A stretch of 6,030 bases of DNA from UMGS1307 sp964523005 (GTDB lineage Bacteria > Bacillota > Clostridia > Oscillospirales > CAG-382): contig CAZFZL010000095.1 of the NCBI GenBank assembly GCA_964523005.1, forward strand, positions 1-6,030, read 5' to 3'. The position numbers and the translations under genes are program-made. The notes under the pieces are model-generated. The model saw only the letters and a program-made list of their open reading frames with translations. It made no database searches and had not been told where the DNA came from. Shown in pieces: positions 1 through 5,864 of this stretch (position 1 is its first letter; each line of letters starts with the position of its first letter).

Positions 1-1748
1 ATGTTGGACTTCTCTTTTTCATCGTAAGCAAAATATGTTTTGTCCTTTGACGTGATCTCGTACAACGGTGTTTCGGCGATGAATACCCTGCCTTCTTTTA
101 TCAAAGACGGTAAAAGCCGGTAGAACATAGTCAGTATAAGTGTCCTGATATGAAAACCATCTACATCGGCATCGGTACAGATGATGATCTTACTCCAGCG
201 CATATTGTTAATATCAAAATATGCAAGGTTCTTAGCGGCTTTTGATTTGATCTCAACACCGCAGCCGATGACCTTGATAAGGTCCATGATGATCTCGTTT
301 TTGAGAATACGTTCATATGATGATTTGAGACAGTTGAAGGTTTTGCCGCGAACCGGTATGATCGCCTGAAACTCAGCGCTTCTTGCAAGCTTTACCGAAG
401 TAAGAGCAGAGTCGCCTTCAACGATATACAGCTCACGCCTGAGAGGGTCCTTACTGCGGCAGTTGACGAATTTTTCGACGCTGTTGCTTATGTCAAGAGA
501 AGTTGTGAGCTTCTTTTTTGTGTTCATGCGCATGTTCTCCGCGCTTTCGCGGCTGCGCTTGTTTATGAGAACCTGCATACATACGCGTTCTGCATCAGAC
601 GGGTTTTCGGCAAAATATACTTCAAGACAGTGCTTGAAAAACTCTGTCATTGCTTTTGCGATAAACACGTTTGTTATTGCTTTTTTTGTCTGATTCGCAT
701 AAGAGGTGATGCCTGAGAACGAAGAAGAGACAAATGCGAGTGAATCTTCAACATCAGCAAATATGACCTTGCTTTCGTTCTTCGTATATTTTCCGTTGTT
801 TCTCAGCCAGTCATCGATCGCCGAGGGAAAAGCGCTTTTTGTCGCTTTGTCAGGCGAACCGCCATGCTCAAGAAAGCTTGAGTTATGATAGAATTCTATG
901 AACGGAGAATCGTTGGTAAACGTGAACGCAAGCTCCATTTTCAGTTTATAATCGGGCTTGTCCGGGCGGTCGCGTCCTTCCCTTTCACCGTTGAAAAAGG
1001 TTACCGGCATGAGTGCCGTTTCGCCTGTGCGCTGTTTTACGTATTCAACGATACCATCGGGGTAAACGAACGATCTTTCATAATATGAAAGATCCTCCTT
1101 TTGAAATTTCAGGTTGATCGTACGTCCGGCGTTTACGACGGCTTGTTTTTCAAGGGTCGATTCAAAGTATTCGAGCCCTATTGCTATATCAGAAAAAACG
1201 TCGAGATCGGGCTTCCATGAAACGACGGTGCCAGTCCTGTTCTTTGGACACTGTTCTGTAATAAGCTCCGATGCCGGATTGCCGTTTTTGAAGTCCATTG
1301 TGAATTTCGTGCCGCCGCGTGTATACGATTCGACCTTCATCCACTCGGAAGCGTACTGTGTTGAAGCTGCACCGAGACCGTTAAGTCCGATCGAATACTC
1401 ATAGTTATCGTTGCTTTGCTCTATATCCTTGTATTTTCCACCGGCGTACAGCTCGCAGTAAACGAGAAACCAGTTGAACTGCTGTTCCTTTTCGTTCCAG
1501 CCCATGGGGACGCCGCGTCCGAAATCCTCAACAGTCATGGAATGATCCCTGTTGACGGTGACGTTTATCACGTTTCCGTAGCCTTCACGCGATTCGTCTA
1601 TTGCGTTCGAGAGTATCTCAAAAAATGACTGTTCGCAGCCTTCAATACCGTCAGAACCGAAAATGACAGCCGGACGCTTTCGTACTCTGTCCGCTCCTTT
1701 AAGAAGCGTGATGCTCTGGTTGTCGTATTCTGCTCTTCCCTTTGCCAT
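1..1748 (-). CDS. Divergent type IIA DNA topoisomerase subunit B (GyrB/ParE family), C-terminus cut by window edge
   Basis: ATPase and TOPRIM subunit of a gyrase/topoisomerase IV-type enzyme, which changes DNA topology by passing one duplex through a double-strand break made with a subunit A partner. I translated 582 complete codons; the frame is open to base 1, so the end lies outside. Visible GHKL ATPase parts: Mg/ATP motif EILSNAIDES (E44, N48, D51), DFGRG (D75), YAGGKY (101-106), GLNGLG (121-126) and the QTK loop (Q353, K355). TOPRIM parts: VEGDSA (catalytic E444) and TDADVDG (D526, D528, D530), then HIRTLILTMFYR. The ATG has AGGAAAGG eight bases upstream. It follows trpS by 24 bases, so it is probably the third gene of that operon. 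Several usually fixed positions differ: AVI for GMY after RKRP, DFGRG for DNGRG, EGDSALTS for EGDSAGGS. It is therefore more likely a lineage-specific ParE/GyrB paralogue than the main GyrB. The family is certain; gyrase versus topo IV is not. Confidence 0.93.
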   Translation of the reverse strand, partial: MAKGRAEYDNQSITLLKGADRVRKRPAVIFGSDGIEGCEQSFFEILSNAIDESREGYGNVINVTVNRDHSMTVEDFGRGVPMGWNEKEQQFNWFLVYCELYAGGKYKDIEQSNDNYEYSIGLNGLGAASTQYASEWMKVESYTRGGTKFTMDFKNGNPASELITEQCPKNRTGTVVSWKPDLDVFSDIAIGLEYFESTLEKQAVVNAGRTINLKFQKEDLSYYERSFVYPDGIVEYVKQRTGETALMPVTFFNGEREGRDRPDKPDYKLKMELAFTFTNDSPFIEFYHNSSFLEHGGSPDKATKSAFPSAIDDWLRNNGKYTKNESKVIFADVEDSLAFVSSSFSGITSYANQTKKAITNVFIAKAMTEFFKHCLEVYFAENPSDAERVCMQVLINKRSRESAENMRMNTKKKLTTSLDISNSVEKFVNCRSKDPLRRELYIVEGDSALTSVKLARSAEFQAIIPVRGKTFNCLKSSYERILKNEIIMDLIKVIGCGVEIKSKAAKNLAYFDINNMRWSKIIICTDADVDGFHIRTLILTMFYRLLPSLIKEGRVFIAETPLYEITSKDKTYFAYDEKEKSN

Positions 1749-1756
1749 ATGTTGAA

Positions 1757-1764
1757 CCTTTCCT
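1757..1764 (-). promoter_or_regulatory. Ribosome binding site of the topoisomerase subunit gene
   Basis: On the minus strand AGGAAAGG sits eight bases before the ATG at 1748-1746. It lies inside the 24-base gap after the trpS stop codon and supports both the start choice and translation from a shared transcript. Confidence 0.75.
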
Positions 1765-1772
1765 TTCAGAGA

Positions 1773-2771
1773 TTATCCCGCTATAAATCCGATTTTTCTG
1801 TATACTTTGCTGAGCGTTTTTCTTGCAATATACGCAGCGCGCTCCGAGCCGTCCTTGAGTATTGTATCAAGCTGTGCCTTGTCTGCCATATATGTGTCGA
1901 ATTTTGATTGTATTTCACCGAGCTTGTCAGCACATGCTTCGGCAACGGCAAGCTTGAATTCACCGTAGCCCTTACCGTCAAATTCTTTTTCAGTCTCTTC
2001 AGGCGTTTTTCCGGTGAAGCAGCAATAGATCGTGATGAGGTTGTTTATGCCGTCTTTACCTTCTGCGCGGTGTACTTCTGAACCGCTGTCCGTAACTGCA
2101 CGTTTTATTTTTCTGATTATAACATCTTTTTTGTCAAGAAGCGTGATGCTACCGTCGCTCATATCTGATTTTGACATTTTGCTTGTCGGATCCTGAAGCG
2201 ACATGATTCGGCTTCCGACCTTCGGGATATATGGCTCGGGAAGAATGAAAGTGTCATTGTATACACTGTTGAAGCGTGTGGCAATATCACGCGTGATCTC
2301 TATGTGCTGCTTTTGATCCTCTCCTACCGGTACGAGATGTGCCTGATAGAGGAGTATATCGGCAGCCATGAGAACGGGATATGTAAAAAGACCGGCGTTA
2401 ATATTGTCGGTATGTTTTGCACTTTTCTCTTTGAACTGCGTCATTCTCGAAAGCTCGCCGAACATCGTATAACAATTCAGGACCCACGAAAGCTCGGCGT
2501 GTGCCGGAACGTGGCTCTGAAGAAAAATGATGCTTTTAGTCGGATCGATTCCGCACGCCATGTATATTGCAAGTGCTTCGTAAGAGCGCTTGCGAAGCTC
2601 GGCAGGCACTTGGCGGACGGTTATTGCATGCATATTTACGATGCAGTAAAGGCAGTTGTAATCATCCTGAAGTGTTACCCAGTTCTTCAGTGCTCCGATA
2701 TAGTTGCCTATCGTGAGATTGCCGCTCGGTTGTATGCCCGAAAAAATTGTTTTCTTCTGTTCGCTTTCCAT
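1773..2771 (-). CDS. trpS: Tryptophanyl-tRNA synthetase
   Basis: Class Ic aminoacyl-tRNA synthetase that charges tRNA-Trp with tryptophan at the expense of ATP in the cytoplasm. The 332-residue length is normal for bacterial TrpS. The Rossmann fold starts with IFSGIQPSGNLTIGNY, where TIGN (20-23) is the HIGH-type signature. GEDQ (150-153) is the GxDQ motif of the active site, and KMSKS (198-202) is the second class I signature. The C-terminal helical part (about 215-330) is complete and ends in a TAA. The ATG is preceded by a weak Shine-Dalgarno-like stretch (GGGACGGA), and the gene starts 17 bases after the stop of the aminotransferase gene, so translational coupling is plausible. In many Firmicutes trpS is preceded by a T-box leader; none is possible here because the gene is internal to an operon. 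All catalytic motifs are intact, so it is very likely functional. Confidence 0.98.
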   Translation of the reverse strand: MESEQKKTIFSGIQPSGNLTIGNYIGALKNWVTLQDDYNCLYCIVNMHAITVRQVPAELRKRSYEALAIYMACGIDPTKSIIFLQSHVPAHAELSWVLNCYTMFGELSRMTQFKEKSAKHTDNINAGLFTYPVLMAADILLYQAHLVPVGEDQKQHIEITRDIATRFNSVYNDTFILPEPYIPKVGSRIMSLQDPTSKMSKSDMSDGSITLLDKKDVIIRKIKRAVTDSGSEVHRAEGKDGINNLITIYCCFTGKTPEETEKEFDGKGYGEFKLAVAEACADKLGEIQSKFDTYMADKAQLDTILKDGSERAAYIARKTLSKVYRKIGFIAG

Positions 2772-2788
2772 TTATTCGTCCGTCCCGT

Positions 2789-3979
2789 TTATTTATTAAG
2801 GCTTTTCACTATTTCTGAAAGCCTTTCGATGCCTATCACGATCTGTTCGTCCGACGGCGTGCTGTAATTGAGTCTGAATGAGCTTGAGTGTTCGCCCTGT
2901 GTGGGGCAGAACGTGCTCCCCGGAACCACGGCAACCTTGTTTGCCGCGGCAAAGCGCGCAAATTCGTCACCATCGTACTTATCCGGCAGAGTACACCAGA
3001 TGAACAATCCGCCCTGAGGACGAGTGTAGTGCGTCCATTTAGGCATATTATTATCGAGCATATCGAGCATCAGCGACGATTTTTTAAGATACAGGTTTTT
3101 GATTTTTGCGACATGATCGTCAAGTCCGTAGCGATCGATGAATTCAGAACACAGCATCTGGAAGAATATATTCGTGTGAACGTCGTTGACCTGCTTTGTG
3201 ACAACTACTTTTTGTATTATTTGCGCGGGACCGCAAAGATAGCCGATTCTCATTCCGGCAGACAGTATCTTTGAGAGCGATGAGCAATAAACGACGATGT
3301 TGTCTGTGTCGATGCTCTTTATTGTCGGTATTTCTTCACCTGCGAATCTCAGCTCTCCGTATGGATTGTCCTCGAGTATGACAACACCGTATTTTTTTGC
3401 AAGAGTATAAACCGCCTTTCGCTTTTCAAGGCTTGCAGTGATACCGGCAGGGTTCTGGAAGGTGGGTATCGTATATATAAGCTTTGTGTTTTTGTTTTCG
3501 TTCAGCGCTTTTTCAAGCTGTTCGATGTTCATTCCGTCGTCTTCAAGCTCAACTCCTACAAGATGGATGTTGTAAGAGCGAAAAGCGTTGAGCGCGCCGA
3601 TGAATGAAGGGTTTTCGCATATAACAGTGTCGCCTTCGTTACAGAGACATTTCGCCGTAAGATCGATGCCCTGCTGCCCGCCTGTGGTGATGATCGTTTC
3701 ATTCGCCGCAATATCGATACAGAATTTTGATGCAAGTCTGTTGGAGATCTGCGTTCTGAGAGGCGTATATCCTTCGGTTATGCTGTATTGCAGCGCCGGA
3801 ACGGCGTTGTTTGTAAAAATATCACTGCTGATTTGCGACATCTGTTCGATAGGAAATGATTCCGCCGCCGGATTACCGGCAGCGAATGAGATAACAGACG
3901 GGTCGGTAAGCGATTTGAATATCTCTCTGATAGCCGACGGCTTCATATCCTTGACTTTATCTGAAAAAGAAAACTGCAT
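2789..3979 (-). CDS. PLP-dependent aminotransferase, class I/II fold type I (LysN/KAT II-like)
   Basis: Cytoplasmic pyridoxal-phosphate enzyme that moves an amino group between an amino acid and a 2-oxo acid. The 396 residues carry the full set of fold-type I landmarks: cofactor phosphate loop TGGQQG (99-104), FQNPAG (175-180, with the ring-facing Asn176), EDNPYG (203-208, with Asp204 pairing to the pyridine nitrogen and Tyr207), SSLSKILSAGMRIGY with the Schiff-base Lys237, and FRLNYS with Arg369, which binds the substrate alpha-carboxylate. The N-terminus (FAAGNPAAESFP, then LQYSITEGYTPLR) resembles the COG1167 group (2-aminoadipate, kynurenine and aromatic or branched-chain aminotransferases) without the MocR helix-turn-helix domain. 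The amino-acid substrate cannot be read from sequence. It is the first gene of the operon with trpS and the topoisomerase gene, has a clear promoter upstream, and starts at an ATG with GAAAGG eight bases before it. A role in aromatic amino acids would suit trpS but is only a guess. Confidence 0.93.
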   Translation of the reverse strand: MQFSFSDKVKDMKPSAIREIFKSLTDPSVISFAAGNPAAESFPIEQMSQISSDIFTNNAVPALQYSITEGYTPLRTQISNRLASKFCIDIAANETIITTGGQQGIDLTAKCLCNEGDTVICENPSFIGALNAFRSYNIHLVGVELEDDGMNIEQLEKALNENKNTKLIYTIPTFQNPAGITASLEKRKAVYTLAKKYGVVILEDNPYGELRFAGEEIPTIKSIDTDNIVVYCSSLSKILSAGMRIGYLCGPAQIIQKVVVTKQVNDVHTNIFFQMLCSEFIDRYGLDDHVAKIKNLYLKKSSLMLDMLDNNMPKWTHYTRPQGGLFIWCTLPDKYDGDEFARFAAANKVAVVPGSTFCPTQGEHSSSFRLNYSTPSDEQIVIGIERLSEIVKSLNK

Positions 3980-3987
3980 TTTTTGTG

Positions 3988-3993
3988 CCTTTC
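3988..3993 (-). promoter_or_regulatory. Ribosome binding site of the aminotransferase gene
   Basis: GAAAGG on the minus strand lies eight bases upstream of the ATG at 3979-3977. It fixes the start codon of the first gene of the operon. Confidence 0.75.
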
Positions 3994-4017
3994 AAAAAGA
4001 TTTATTCTATTCGTATC

Positions 4018-4046
4018 ATTATATCACAAACTGAAATATAATGCAA
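4018..4046 (-). promoter_or_regulatory. Sigma-A type promoter of the aminotransferase-trpS-topoisomerase operon
   Basis: On the minus strand TTGCAT (4046-4041) and a perfect TATAAT (4023-4018) are separated by 17 bases. The bases just before the -10 are TGA, giving an extended TGnTATAAT element. Transcription would start near 4011, leaving a leader of about 30 nt before the ATG at 3979. That is too short for a T-box, riboswitch or attenuator, so the operon is probably expressed constitutively or through a bound regulator that I cannot identify. The flanking DNA is AT-rich, as expected for a strong promoter. Confidence 0.8.
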
Positions 4047-4061
4047 TATTTTTCTTTTCAC

Positions 4062-4110
4062 ATTGAAAGAGACCCACACCTAATGATGCGGGCCTCTATT
4101 GTTTTTCAAT
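4062..4110 (-). terminator. Hairpin terminator after pduL
   Basis: Directly after the pduL TAG codon the minus strand can form an 11-pair stem from AGAGGCCCGCA (4097-4087) and TGTGGGTCTCT (4078-4068) around an 8-base loop. Two of the pairs are G-U wobbles in this orientation; read on the plus strand they become A-C mismatches, which favours action on the minus-strand transcript. An outer pairing of ATTGAA (4110-4105) with TTCAAT (4067-4062) could lengthen it, with a short one-sided bulge. The U-run after the inner stem is short (UCUUUC), so efficiency is uncertain. Confidence 0.6.
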
Positions 4111-4683
4111 CTACTTAATTATTTCGCCATAGATAGTACCGAATGCGCACGCGGCGTTCGATTCGTCGGTGTCAATATGCATTGCGGGCGCGAATTTTTC
4201 GCTGACTCTTACGACGACGTTGCCGAAGGTAAGAGCTCTGTCGGCAGTGTCAAGCTTTACGCTTACGACCTGCTTTTCGCAAAGGCCGAATTCTTTTGCA
4301 GTATCGGGTGTAAGATGTATATGCCTTTGAGCGACGATGACGCCTTCATTGGCATTGACCTCACCTTTATCGGTGAAAATACGGCATCCGGGTGTGTTGT
4401 CAAGATCGCCTGATTCTTTTACCGGTGCGTTGATACCGAGCTTTCTTGCGTCGGTTAAGGATATTTCTACTTGGGTTCTCGGACGAATCGGGCCGAGTAT
4501 CGAAACGTTGTTAATAACGCCTTTGGGTCCTTCTATATTTACTTTTTCGTTGCTTGCAAACTGACCGGGCTGCGAAAGCGCTTTTTTGAGTGTAAGTTCA
4601 TAGCCTTCTCCGAAGAGAATATCGACATCCTCACGCGTCAGATGTACGTGACGTGCGGAAGTCTCCACAAGTATCTTGTTCAT
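4111..4683 (-). CDS. pduL: PduL-type phosphate acyltransferase (phosphotransacylase)
   Basis: Zinc-dependent phosphotransacylase that interconverts acyl-CoA plus phosphate with acyl-phosphate plus CoA (acetyl or propanoyl), usually feeding acetate kinase for ATP. The 190 residues show both halves of the PduL fold. The first half has RHVHLT (11-16, His12 and His14), LSQPGQFA (36-43), and GPIRPRTQVE (64-73) with the arginines expected to bind phosphate. The second half has RHIHLTP (120-126, His121 and His123) and MHIDTDESNAA (168-178, His169). These histidines match the family's metal ligands. The metal motif starts at residue 11, so the N-terminal encapsulation peptide of microcompartment PduL proteins is absent and no shell or diol-utilisation gene is nearby. 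A free cytosolic housekeeping role in fermentation is therefore the best reading. The start ATG has AAGG six bases upstream. The gene is monocistronic, with its own promoter and terminator. Confidence 0.94.
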   Translation of the reverse strand: MNKILVETSARHVHLTREDVDILFGEGYELTLKKALSQPGQFASNEKVNIEGPKGVINNVSILGPIRPRTQVEISLTDARKLGINAPVKESGDLDNTPGCRIFTDKGEVNANEGVIVAQRHIHLTPDTAKEFGLCEKQVVSVKLDTADRALTFGNVVVRVSEKFAPAMHIDTDESNAACAFGTIYGEIIK

Positions 4684-4689
4684 ATCATG

Positions 4690-4693
4690 CCTT
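4690..4693 (-). promoter_or_regulatory. Ribosome binding site of pduL
   Basis: An A-run ending in AAGG lies six bases before the ATG at 4683-4681. A second ATG two bases upstream of the start is out of frame and meets a stop after one further codon, so it is not used as the start. Confidence 0.7.
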
Positions 4694-4764
4694 TTTTCTC
4701 CGGCTGAGTATTATATTATGCGACATAAGGCGCGCCGGCCGTGCTCTGTCGCTCTTTTCACTGT

Positions 4765-4793
4765 ATTATACTACAAAATCCGCTCCGTGTAAA
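4765..4793 (-). promoter_or_regulatory. Sigma-A type promoter of pduL, overlapping the upstream terminator
   Basis: On the minus strand TTTACA (4793-4788) and TATAAT (4770-4765) are separated by exactly 17 bases. Transcription would begin near 4758, giving a leader of about 75 nt before the pduL ATG. The -35 hexamer lies within the loop of the terminator hairpin of the preceding gene, and the -10 lies just past its U-run, so the end of one transcript and the start of the next share about 30 bases. Confidence 0.75.
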
Positions 4794-4810
4794 CCCCGAA
4801 GCGGATTTTT
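4775..4810 (-). terminator. Hairpin terminator after the DUF624 gene
   Basis: The perfect inverted repeat AAAATCCGCT (4775-4784) and AGCGGATTTT (4800-4809) encloses a 15-base loop; two or three more pairs are possible inside it on the minus strand. It begins about 20 bases beyond the DUF624 stop codon. Read on the minus strand the 3' arm ends in UUUU; read on the plus strand it is followed by a longer T-rich tract (to about 4820). It may therefore act in both directions, although no plus-strand gene precedes it here. Confidence 0.7.
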
Positions 4811-4829
4811 CTTTTATTTTTACCAAGAA

Positions 4830-5819
4830 TCAGTCTCTGTCTTTGAAAACAGGATCGTCATCATCATCGTAATCGACTTCGTTTGACTTGTCCTCGTCCT
4901 TCTTCTTTTCAAGAAGGTACTTCAGCGCAACGGGATAAGCTGCGTATGTTCCGGTGAAGTTGATTATCCCGAAGGTGAAGAACAACGGGAAGAAAACACC
5001 GACGACCGGATTGAGCGAGAACAGCAGCACTGTTATATATGCCATAAGTCCCGTCATGAGCAGCGCGAGAAAGTTTCTTTTGAGTCCGAGCATCGAAAGT
5101 CTCAGCGAATAGCTGATTATCTGTTTTAATTTGTACTTGAATGTTGTCGCTAAAATGTACATATACGGCCGCATCATCACAAATATCAAACCGAGTGAAA
5201 GCAGTATATAGTACATAATTGCATATGTGAAATCGGAAGACATCTGACGGAAATACCAGGCGTCAAATACAATGATAATCATAACCGCGCAGTCAAACAA
5301 ACCAAGCGCAAATCCTTGTTTTGCGTTCTTTTTTATTGAGCTCCAGAAATCATTCCAGGTCTCAAGCGGCTCACGCCTGACGCATGAGCGCGAAAGACAA
5401 GTGAGACCGACGTTTGCAAAGCCGAAAGTAAATACGGTCAGAAAGCCAAGATACATCAGTATCTGCGTTGTGTCCGATACGATCCCGACTGTGCGTGTCG
5501 TACCGAGAACACCGTTGAGCGCAGCGAGCGCGCCGGAAGTGCCGCTTATCTGTTCTGCGCCGTAAAGGTTGGCATAAAAGGGAGAAAACGGAGCGGATGC
5601 GCTGTCGTTGAAATATCCGAGATAGCCGAAAAAGCAAATAAACAGGGGGAAATTGCATAGCAGAAACAGTAAGTTTCCTGTTATAACAACTCCGAAGCGC
5701 CTGAATAACATTTTAAAGTAGTTAACAAAATTCAGCGGTGCATCCTTTGAAGCCTGGTTCTTGGATATGCCTTTTCCGTTTAAATTGTTTCCTGTAAAGA
5801 AATTGAATAATTTACCCAT
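4830..5819 (-). CDS. DUF624/YesL-like polytopic membrane protein with acidic tail
   Basis: Integral membrane protein of unknown biochemical function; 329 residues from the chosen start. Hydrophobic segments lie at about 43-67, 118-140, 170-187, 200-216, 250-268 and 272-290. After the second segment comes a cytoplasmic-looking stretch with RREPLETWNDFW and KKNAKQGF (about 147-170), which resembles the W-x-x-F and N-x-x-Q signature of DUF624 (YesL) proteins; members often sit near sugar ABC transporter genes, which are not seen here. A Ser/Gly/Ala-rich loop of about 50 residues (68-117) separates segments 1 and 2. The tail is strongly charged (EKKKDEDK, then YDDDDDP) and probably cytoplasmic. 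A GTG at 5858-5856 would add 13 residues but has no Shine-Dalgarno sequence, while the ATG at 5819-5817 has AAAAAGG six bases upstream, so I prefer the latter. The start lies 45 bases after the recombinase stop, so co-transcription is likely. DUF624 assignment is moderately sure. Confidence 0.85.
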   Translation of the reverse strand: MGKLFNFFTGNNLNGKGISKNQASKDAPLNFVNYFKMLFRRFGVVITGNLLFLLCNFPLFICFFGYLGYFNDSASAPFSPFYANLYGAEQISGTSGALAALNGVLGTTRTVGIVSDTTQILMYLGFLTVFTFGFANVGLTCLSRSCVRREPLETWNDFWSSIKKNAKQGFALGLFDCAVMIIIVFDAWYFRQMSSDFTYAIMYYILLSLGLIFVMMRPYMYILATTFKYKLKQIISYSLRLSMLGLKRNFLALLMTGLMAYITVLLFSLNPVVGVFFPLFFTFGIINFTGTYAAYPVALKYLLEKKKDEDKSNEVDYDDDDDPVFKDRD

Positions 5820-5825
5820 TGCTAA

Positions 5826-5832
5826 CCTTTTT
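5826..5832 (-). promoter_or_regulatory. Ribosome binding site that decides the DUF624 gene start
   Basis: AAAAAGG on the minus strand lies six bases upstream of the ATG at 5819-5817. The in-frame GTG further upstream (5858-5856) has no comparable site and would nearly touch the recombinase stop codon, so this site supports the shorter protein. Confidence 0.75.
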
Positions 5833-5864
5833 ACTTTTTTATTATTGATCATGAACACCTGTTA

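Noticed and set aside
181..1628. Series of short plus-strand frames (60-96 codons)
   Set aside because: All lie opposite the topoisomerase subunit gene, whose uninterrupted 582-codon frame has conserved ATPase and TOPRIM motifs.
2304..2867. 187-codon open frame on the plus strand opposite trpS
   Set aside because: It is fully antisense to a gene with intact catalytic motifs, runs across the trpS/aminotransferase junction, shows no domain I recognise and lacks a convincing ribosome binding site. It is a shadow frame.
3588..4034. 148-codon plus-strand open frame opposite the aminotransferase start
   Set aside because: It is antisense to the N-terminal part of a clear enzyme gene and its promoter; its cysteine- and serine-rich composition is typical of a shadow frame.
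3980..4110. T-box or riboswitch ahead of the trpS operon
   Set aside because: The promoter at 4018-4046 leaves only about 30 nt of leader, and the remaining bases are taken up by the pduL terminator; no specifier-loop or antiterminator-like element is visible.
4710..4715. Second TATAAT close to the pduL start
   Set aside because: At a 17-base spacing the upstream hexamer is GC-rich and unlike TTGACA, whereas the TATAAT at 4765-4770 has a good TTTACA partner. It would also leave a leader of only about 20 nt.
5371..5658. 95-codon minus-strand frame inside the DUF624 gene
   Set aside because: It is an alternative frame of the membrane protein gene, arginine-rich and without recognisable features; the host frame has clear membrane segments and a ribosome binding site.
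5856..5858. GTG as start of a longer DUF624 protein
   Set aside because: No Shine-Dalgarno sequence precedes it, and the extra 13 residues (lysine-rich) are encoded by the AT-rich leader that contains the proper ribosome binding site for the ATG at 5819.
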